The position numbers and the translations under genes were made by a program. From the NCBI GenBank assembly GCA_037176845.1, contig JAYKXP010000068.1:1-64000 (forward strand): a stretch of DNA of 64,000 nucleotides, given 5' to 3'. Source of the stretch: Paramarasmius palmivorus. Lineage: Eukaryota; Basidiomycota; Agaricomycetes; Agaricales; Marasmiaceae. This document shows positions 57,894 through 64,000 of the stretch, in pieces (the stretch's first letter is position 1; every line of letters begins with the position of its first letter). The notes below the pieces were generated by a model. That model was not told the DNA's origin. It worked only from the letters and a program-made list of their open reading frames with translations, and did not search any database.

Positions 57894-58614
57894 TGTACCG
57901 AGCTCGAGAGTCAACGAGCATACCCAAATTGGCCTCGTAATCGGTTTTTCCTTCCATGATTGAGTTTTTGGACAGAGAAGAGGGTAAGTTTGACTGAGAA
58001 ATGTTGTCGACAAAGGCGAGAAAGAAAAAATGGAGTACGATGTGCGATAGGATGTGCAGTAGCCTTCAAAAATGGAGGTCAAAGAACAAGAAGTATCGGA
58101 TCCGAAGCGCCGCCGAACATATTGGCCGGCGCTTGTTTGACTCAGCACAAACTAGGTCTCCGGAGAATTGTAGGTGTATGTCAATGTCAATGCAATAAGA
58201 ATACAATATATATGCTCTATATAGTCTTTAACTATGCAAACATTACTGTCAGATTCCAACTCAATGAACCAGTAAACAAAAATCGCAAATGAAATCAACC
58301 AGTCCCACGAAGCCTCAATGACGACCTCGTTTTGGTCGTAGCGACACTACTCGACGAGGCCTTTGACCGCTCCATCGTAGGTCTCATAACCGGTTTTGAT
58401 GCTTTCGTAGGTGCCTGTTTGGTTGCCTTTGTCGGTGGGGCCTTTGAACCCGTAGTATCCTTTGGCTTTGCAGGAGGCCGCTCTCGTCGCTGGAGCTATC
58501 GTTGTAGTTTCCGTGTCTTTCGTCTCCGTTGTCGTGGTGGTGGTCGTAGCAGAAGCAGTCGGCTGTACCTCCGCCCTAATCCTCGTCACAATACCCTTAT
58601 CCGTCCTCGTTGCG

Positions 58615-60488
58615 TTACCCAACCGCCTTCGTTTCCTCAGCTGGAGGTATTGTAGGCTGTGCCGAAGGAGCAGGAATCTGGGTAACTGGAATAACATCAT
58701 TATCGTCCTCGGAAGTGGATAAGACCTCCAAAGGTGGCTCCGGTGTACGCGTGCGCAGGCGTTTCTTTCCCTTCTCCTTCTGCTTTCCCTTCCCTCTATC
58801 CTTCTCGGACTGAGACTCCTCAGCGCTAGAAGAGATCATCGATCCTGAGACTGACACATCCAACGATTCGACTGAACCAGATGAAGGTGTACGTAGAGAG
58901 GATCCATTGTCAGTCGTCGTTAGATGAGATTGGGTGCTGTATTCTCTTTCGACTGCTGCAACGCCGAGCCCAATGCTAACACCTATACCGGAACCGGAAG
59001 CACCGAAAAGTGAACGTGCACTTGCCCGTGTGCGAATGGTACTCTTCATCTCGGCGCTCCCAGATGGAGGAAGAGGTACTCGAGGCCCAGGGGTACGAAG
59101 CGTCATGTCAATATCCGAGTCTACCTCTTCTTCAGGCTCTGACGATGACGATGACGCTGATGCACCTGACTCGACACCACTTCCAATTCCAACTTCAAAT
59201 TCCTTCTCTACCGGTCCAAGGTCCACATCCATAGACCCAGACCCAGATGCAGATGTCCCAGAAGAACTACCGCTGCCACCTCCAACAACACTATCCCCAA
59301 TATCTTCGTCGCTCAGACCCCTCAACTCGTAGCTGGGGAGTGGTCTACGGGGTAGTCTGAGCGACGGGTGAAAACCCTGTCTGAGCCTTCTTTGTCTTTC
59401 ATCTTCATCTTCTTCGGTTTCTTCGGCCCATGCGCTGGTCTCTTCAGCAATGACGCCGTCGCCGCCGCGCCAGGGATCGTTCCGTATCCTCGCTGGGTTG
59501 GCTCTGCCGGAGCCTCTAGAAGAAGTGGATGTTGTAGGTAGACGAGCGTTGTTGTTCATTGGTGTAGGCGGGTAGGCAGAAGGGAAGGAAGGATATTGAC
59601 GTGCGTCCCAGTCCCATTGCCAGGCATCCTCTTTTGGGGGCTGGAGTGGTAGTGACGAAGAGGATGAGGAAGATTCAGAGGATTGTGTTGGGAATTGTTG
59701 GAGATTTTGGGTTTGTGATAATGGGTAAGGATACCTGGCTTGACCATTTGTATGGGATTGGACCTGAGCGCTAGCGTATACTGAAGCTGATTGCGCCTGG
59801 ATATGTGTATGGGTTTGGCGGTATATCGTCGTTGCACTCGTTACTTCGTAATAGCCATTTCCGTTCCCATTACCGTTCTCGTGCTCATTCCCATTCTCTT
59901 GTACCGTAGTTGGCTCTGCTGGCTCGGTAGGTACGGGTAACGCATTGCTGAAGAACGAGAATGGAGAGAAGGCGGATATCGACATGTTAGGCATTTGTCC
60001 GCGAACCTCGACTGCCGACTTTCCAAAGAATCCCAGAAGGCCGAACATGATGTCGCCGAACATCCTACACAGATCCAGTATAGTATCAATCGTATACGTA
60101 TATGGACGAAGAACTGGCCGAATGACATGTAGGAATATAGGTTCTGCACCCTATGGGTCGTGTGAGCACTCGTTTCATATTTGAATTCAGGCAACAAACA
60201 CACCTTTGCTTTCGTCAAAATGAGAAATAGAAGAGCCATGGCTTTGAATTCATCATAAAACGGAATAAATAGTGAAACTAGTCGTTCAAAATGTCGTTCG
60301 TAGACTGCCAAGACGCTCCAAACAATCCAAACTGCTAAACAACCCTTCATGTCCCGCTTCCTTTGCACTAAGCTCGTTTGTGAAGGTGGACCTCTGCGAC
60401 TAGGACGAGGTGGTTTGAGTGTTTTGAAGGTATTGTAGACATTGAAGAAGAGAAGGAAGAGACGGAGAATGGGGACGAAGAGAGACAT
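58615..60488 (-). CDS. TB2/DP1/HVA22 family (REEP/Yop1-like) membrane protein
   Basis: Start MSLFVPILRLFLLFFNVYNT at 60488. The N-terminal 125 residues carry the family core: MKGCLAVWIVWSVLAVYERH, LFIPFYDEFKAMALLFLILT and, after a 57-nt intron, AEPIFLHVIRPVLRPYTYTI and DTILDLC. These are the paired hydrophobic hairpins that shape tubular ER membranes. The rest (over 450 residues) is low-complexity, with Asn/Gly, Gln, Ser and acidic stretches plus KGKQKEKGKKRLRTRTPEP. The stop at 58615 follows a GGG run (CCC at 58618-58620 on the plus strand). One base fewer there would add 89 codons (Thr-rich, then GYYGFKGPTDKG) ending at 58347. I favour that longer form. The long tail is unusual compared with about 180-residue Yop1, but is common in mushrooms. 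Confidence 0.82.
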
Positions 60489-60682
60489 GACTGTTGAGTT
60501 TTGGCGGCTGCGTAAGGAGCCAGCCTCCTCATGTATTGGGAATAGCTTTCTGTTATCTCGCTGGGATCGTCGATGGTGGTGGTCGAGAAAGAAGCCTCAT
60601 TGCACACCACGTGCCCGAGAATGAGGTCTTCATTGCGGGCAGAAAAAAATATATAACCATAAATTTACCACTCTATGGTAAC

Positions 60683-60764
60683 GGCCGCCTGGCGAAATGG
60701 CATCGCGTCTGACTACGATTTACAAGTGATCAGGAGATTGCAGGTTCGACCCCTGCGGTGGTCA
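60683..60764 (+). tRNA. tRNA-Arg (ACG) with a short intron
   Basis: Cloverleaf by eye: acceptor GGCCGCC pairs with GGTGGTC (with G-T wobbles), discriminator A at 60764. The D arm is GCG/CGC, the anticodon stem TCTGA pairs with TCAGG, and the T arm is GCAGG-TTCGACC-CCTGC. The anticodon ACG is at 60715-60717. Ten bases (60719-60728) between position 37 and 38 do not fit the loop and are taken as the canonical tRNA intron. A T5 run at 60786-60790 is a good Pol III terminator. Confidence 0.85.
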
Positions 60765-61689
60765 AAAGGTGAAATCGAGATGTAATTTTTGGCTGTATGT
60801 TGAAAAGTACCCAGTCACAAGTGCTGAAACACTTGTGAGCTGAGGCGAGTCTATTTGTATGGCTTCAGAAGATATTTCAGAATTCCGGCGTAAGGGAACT
60901 CTCGGCATCCGCACAAGCGCCCGACCTGGTTTCTGAATTCAACCATCACTAGGCACATGCCTTGCTCGTCGCTCTGTCCTTCCTCTGCGTAATTTGTGTC
61001 ATTCGTTACTCGGAGATCAACCGAACTCTCATTTAGTTTTAAGAGGTTGGGTGAACTGTGATGGCATGGTGCGTTTTACTGCTTTACATCCGCGATATAA
61101 TGCACACTTATAAAGCTCTCAGTGTATCAGCCGGGAGTCTTTTGCGACGATAAGTCGAAATCATTTCTAGCTAGGAACCGCAGCGTCCCATACTCTCTAC
61201 AACATCAATAAGCTATGGAGGTTCGACATACTCCCCAGTGGGTGCCGTCAACCTGGTCCTAATAAGATGCGTGTAGTAGACCACAATCATGATAGTATCG
61301 GAGGCGAATAACGACCCTAAATACCGGCTGGTTATCTGGTCAAGTATCAAAGCTATCCCGAACAGAAGCTCCACGACAACGTGAACACATGGCTGCCTCC
61401 CTTCAAATGCAACCTGCCTCTAGTCTGCGTAGCGACTTGCAGGCTGCGATACGCTATGCCGCTCCTCTGGTTACGGACGTTGTTTCAATCCAACTGCCTA
61501 GCAGTATCAAGTTTGGGTCTTTGGGAATGAAATGAAGAGCTTGAAGTCAGATATCTAATAGCATTTGTCACCCCCTGCTGTCATTTGCCCTTTTTGGATT
61601 GACTTGGAAATAACAGACGGAGGTATGTATGGGTTATCCACATGTTACTTATATATACCTGACGCGATTTCCATAGTTGTCTCTGCATT
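60765..61689. other. intergenic region
   Basis: Besides the Pol III terminator at 60786, it includes a TTATATATAC stretch near 61649-61658, about 35 bp before the terpene synthase ATG, which may be its TATA box. I see no gene. Confidence 0.5.
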
Positions 61690-62744
61690 ATGTCCACAGC
61701 CTTGGATGTTTCCCTTTTCCCTGAATGCTTCACTTCCTTTCCAGTGCGTCTCCATAAAGATGAACGTCTCCTTGCAGCACGTTGTAACACGTTGGTGGAG
61801 GAGTTCAGTCACCTACTTCCCGACTATCAACCACCATCTCTTTCTGCGGGGCCTCATGGAGTCGTCTACGCCCTTTGCTTTCCCGAAGGCGAGATTCGAA
61901 GACTAATGTTGTGCGCGGAATTTACCGAATCCGCTTGGTTCTATGACGGTGAGCAAGAAAGCTGGTCTTTGGATTGATAGCTCATGACTGAGTAGATATC
62001 ACGGAGACCATAGCCCCACGAAGAAGCAGTGCTTTTGCACGCAGCTGTCAAGCAGATGTTTGTTCAGGGAAGCCAAAGGGCCAATGGCCCGGATTTAGAT
62101 GTTGCACCAAAAAAATGGCTTTCATTGATCAGCATTTTTCAACATACTGCTGCTCGAATGATTGATGTTGACCCGAAAGGTGCTCCTTGGTTGCTCGAAA
62201 GACATGTCCAATATTGGTCCGAGTACGACAGCACCAAGGGCAGTTATGACCGGATCGAAGATTACATACGCTATAGGAACCTCAATATTGGCTACTGGTA
62301 CTATCCATTATCTTCGCCCCCCAAGGGATCTGTTATTGACGCAGTCGATTTAGGACAATGTCGAACTCTATGCAGTGGTGTCTCGACATCTATCTCTCGG
62401 ACGAGGAGATGCGACTTTCCCAAGACTTTGATACGTCCTCAACTCGGGTCCTGACTTTGACGAACGATTATTGGTCTTGGAGCAGGGAGAAAGGGCAGGT
62501 CAGTGATCGTGCTCTTAATGGAATCCCCGTGGTCATGAAGCAATATTCCATGAGCGAGGCGGATGCGAAGATCTTTGTTAAGGGAATGATCGTCGAAGCC
62601 GAGCAAAGGACACGGGCGCTGGGACTAGAGCTTAAGAAGCATTCTGATGTTTTGCGAAGATACGTTGAAGGGATATTCCTCATACTTGGTGGGAATGCGC
62701 TCTGGAGTTCCACATGTCCCCGATACAATGAGGTGGCCGAGTAG
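61690..62744 (+). CDS. class I terpene synthase, copy T1 (one homopolymer frameshift)
   Basis: Ionisation-type terpene cyclase of about 325 residues in three exons. Start MSTALDVSLFPECFTSFPVR at 61690. ESAWFYD joins across an intron to DITETIA, giving the Asp-rich metal-binding motif DDITE. Then come EEAVLLHAAVKQMFVQG, SYDRIEDYIRYRNLNIG, SMQWCLDIYLSDEEM and TLTNDYWSWSREKGQ, whose NDxxSxxxE pattern is the NSE/DTE triad. PVVMKQYSMSEADAKIFV, AEQRTRALGLELKK and WSSTCPRYNEV (the conserved RY pair) follow. After DITE the frame is off by one at CCCC 62014-62017. Removing one C gives DITETIAHEEAVLLHA, which aligns without gap to T2. So the gene is either recently broken or misread. The product cannot be predicted; prenyl diphosphate cyclisation is expected. 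Confidence 0.82.
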
Positions 62745-62908
62745 CGACACTTGCATGCATGCTGCAATGAATATAGGGATCGAGGTTTGGCAAACACTAT
62801 TCGGCTGGAATGTCATCGGCAGAGTAGAATACCGAGGGAATTTCTCTAGTATACATATACATACACGTCGGGCACTCAAACATTCCTCTTTGTAGCCTCG
62901 TCACCACC

Positions 62909-63949
62909 ATGTCCGCCGCTTTCGATACCTCCTTCTTTCCTGAAAGCTTTACAACCTTTCCTACTCGACTCCACAAGAACGAACACCGAATAGCAGCGCG
63001 CTGTGATGCTGTTGTAGAGAAGTTCAGGCGTCTGGCTCCAACGAAAAACCCGCTGTCCTATGGTGCAGGTCCACATGGAGTCTTTTACGCCTTCCTCTTT
63101 CCCGAAGGCGAAACAGAAAAGACCCTTTTGTGCGCAGAACTCATTGAATCCGCTTGGCTATATGACGGTGCGAAGGTTATCTCATTTAAGGTTCTTAATA
63201 GAGTATTAACGAATTGATAGATGTCATAGAGGCTCTTCCTCACGAAGAAGCCGCGCTCACGCACGCCACCGTCAAACAAATGTTCATGGTCGGACTTCAA
63301 GAAGCTAGCTCGGACCCGGGCTCGCGACCACACAAGCCCTCGATAACCGACATTTTTCAAGACATTGCCTCTCGAATGATGGCACTCGACCCGAAGGGTA
63401 CACCCTGGGTACTTGGAACGCAAGTTCAATATTGGGGCGAGCACGATAGTAGCAAAGACAGTTTCTACCATATCGAGGACTATGTACGATATAGAATCCT
63501 CAACATCGGGTTCCGGTGCGTTTTCTTTATGTTTCGAGTGTCTTATACCTGACGACTTCTTTAGTATTATGGTGTCCGCTATGCAATGGTGTCTCGACAT
63601 CTATCTCTCAGACGAGGAGACTACACTCTCCGAAGCATTTTACACTTCGGCTGCACGCGTCGTAGTTTTGACAAACGATTATTGGTCACGGAACAAGGAG
63701 AAGGACGAGGTCACTGACCGTGTTCGCAACGCGATCCCTGTGGTCATGCACCAGTATTCTATGAACGAAGCAGACGCGAGCATCTTTGTCAAAGGAATGA
63801 TAGTCGATGCTGAGCAAAAGACGCGTGCATTGGGGTTGCAACTTGACAAGCAGTCTGACACTCTCAATAGCTTCGTTCATGGAATATTCCTCATGCTTGG
63901 TGGAGGTGCTTTTTGGAGCTCTACCTGTCCCCGATACAACAACGTATAG
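62909..63949 (+). CDS. class I terpene synthase, copy T2 (intact)
   Basis: Tandem paralogue of T1, starting 164 bp downstream, about 320 residues in three exons. MSAAFDTSFFPESFTTFPTR at 62909; ESAWLYD joins to DVIEALPHEEAALTHATVK, giving the Asp-rich motif DDVIE. It also has FQDIASRMMALDPKGTPW, FYHIEDYVRYRILNIG, SAMQWCLDIYLSDEETTL, VLTNDYWSRNKEKDEV (NSE motif N, S, E all present), QYSMNEADASIFVKGMIV and WSSTCPRYNNV. Both metal-binding motifs and the terminal RY are intact. Both introns are GT-AG and in phase. The two-motif architecture resembles fungal class I cyclases such as the cyclase domain of fusicoccadiene-type synthases, without an attached prenyltransferase. It likely converts farnesyl or geranylgeranyl diphosphate; which one is unknown. 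The cluster may continue beyond the window. Confidence 0.88.
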
Positions 63950-64000
63950 AACAGAGCATGTCAATCACGGTGCTGGGCTTAGCTAGGGTAAAGCTGATAG

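Noticed and set aside
58934..59332. 132-codon plus-strand ORF, Ser/Pro/Asp-rich
   Set aside because: Antisense shadow of the low-complexity tail of the REEP-like protein.

Overview
The window is nuclear DNA of a filamentous basidiomycete, most likely an agaricomycete. Almost every gene is split by short (about 45-60 nt) GT-AG introns. The families present are typical of mushrooms: F-box/LRR expansions, SMYD-like SET proteins beginning MKRGFL, kinases with an HGD catalytic loop, HNH_2 proteins, a Plavaka DNA transposon and class I terpene synthases. There are no bacterial-style operons, CRISPR arrays or LTR retrotransposons that I can recognise.

Layout. 0-2 kb: a decayed cytochrome P450. 3.3-21.4 kb: a tandem family of F-box/coiled-coil/LRR genes (copies A, B+C and D), all damaged. 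Copy B+C is split by an 11,117-bp Plavaka element (6836-17952) that has matching terminal inverted repeats, a 2-bp GA target duplication and subterminal repeats. The element carries three genes: the ten-exon transposase (plus strand) and two accessory genes on the minus strand, an Spt5-like NGN/KOW protein and a coiled-coil protein resembling DUF6698. A 196-bp imperfect palindrome sits between the divergent transposase and Spt5-like genes.

21.9-31.3 kb: a more ordinary gene block holding a short-chain dehydrogenase, an HNH_2 protein, a TKL-like kinase, a THYN1/EVE-domain protein (all minus) and a divergently transcribed stomatin/SPFH protein. 31.7-45.1 kb: seven head-to-tail SET-domain copies on the minus strand (S1-S7) in two subtypes. 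Only S5 reads fully open. A short conserved block lies about 70-110 bp upstream of each start. 45.7-53 kb: gene remnants, a degenerate direct duplication, a small C2H2 zinc-finger gene and a single-exon protein with a duplicated CPCxxC motif. 53-58 kb: a secreted Cys-rich protein, a putative secreted beta-rich protein and an F-box gene. 58.3-64 kb: a TB2/DP1/HVA22 (REEP/Yop1-like) protein, a tRNA-Arg(ACG) with a short intron, and two tandem class I terpene synthases.

A cross-cutting observation is that several otherwise well-preserved genes are broken by exactly one base inside a 3-4 nt homopolymer. This suggests consensus errors rather than true pseudogenes. Frameshifts in the F-box and SET arrays are more numerous and more varied, and look like real decay. 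All functional names come from motif recognition by eye; no database search was run.
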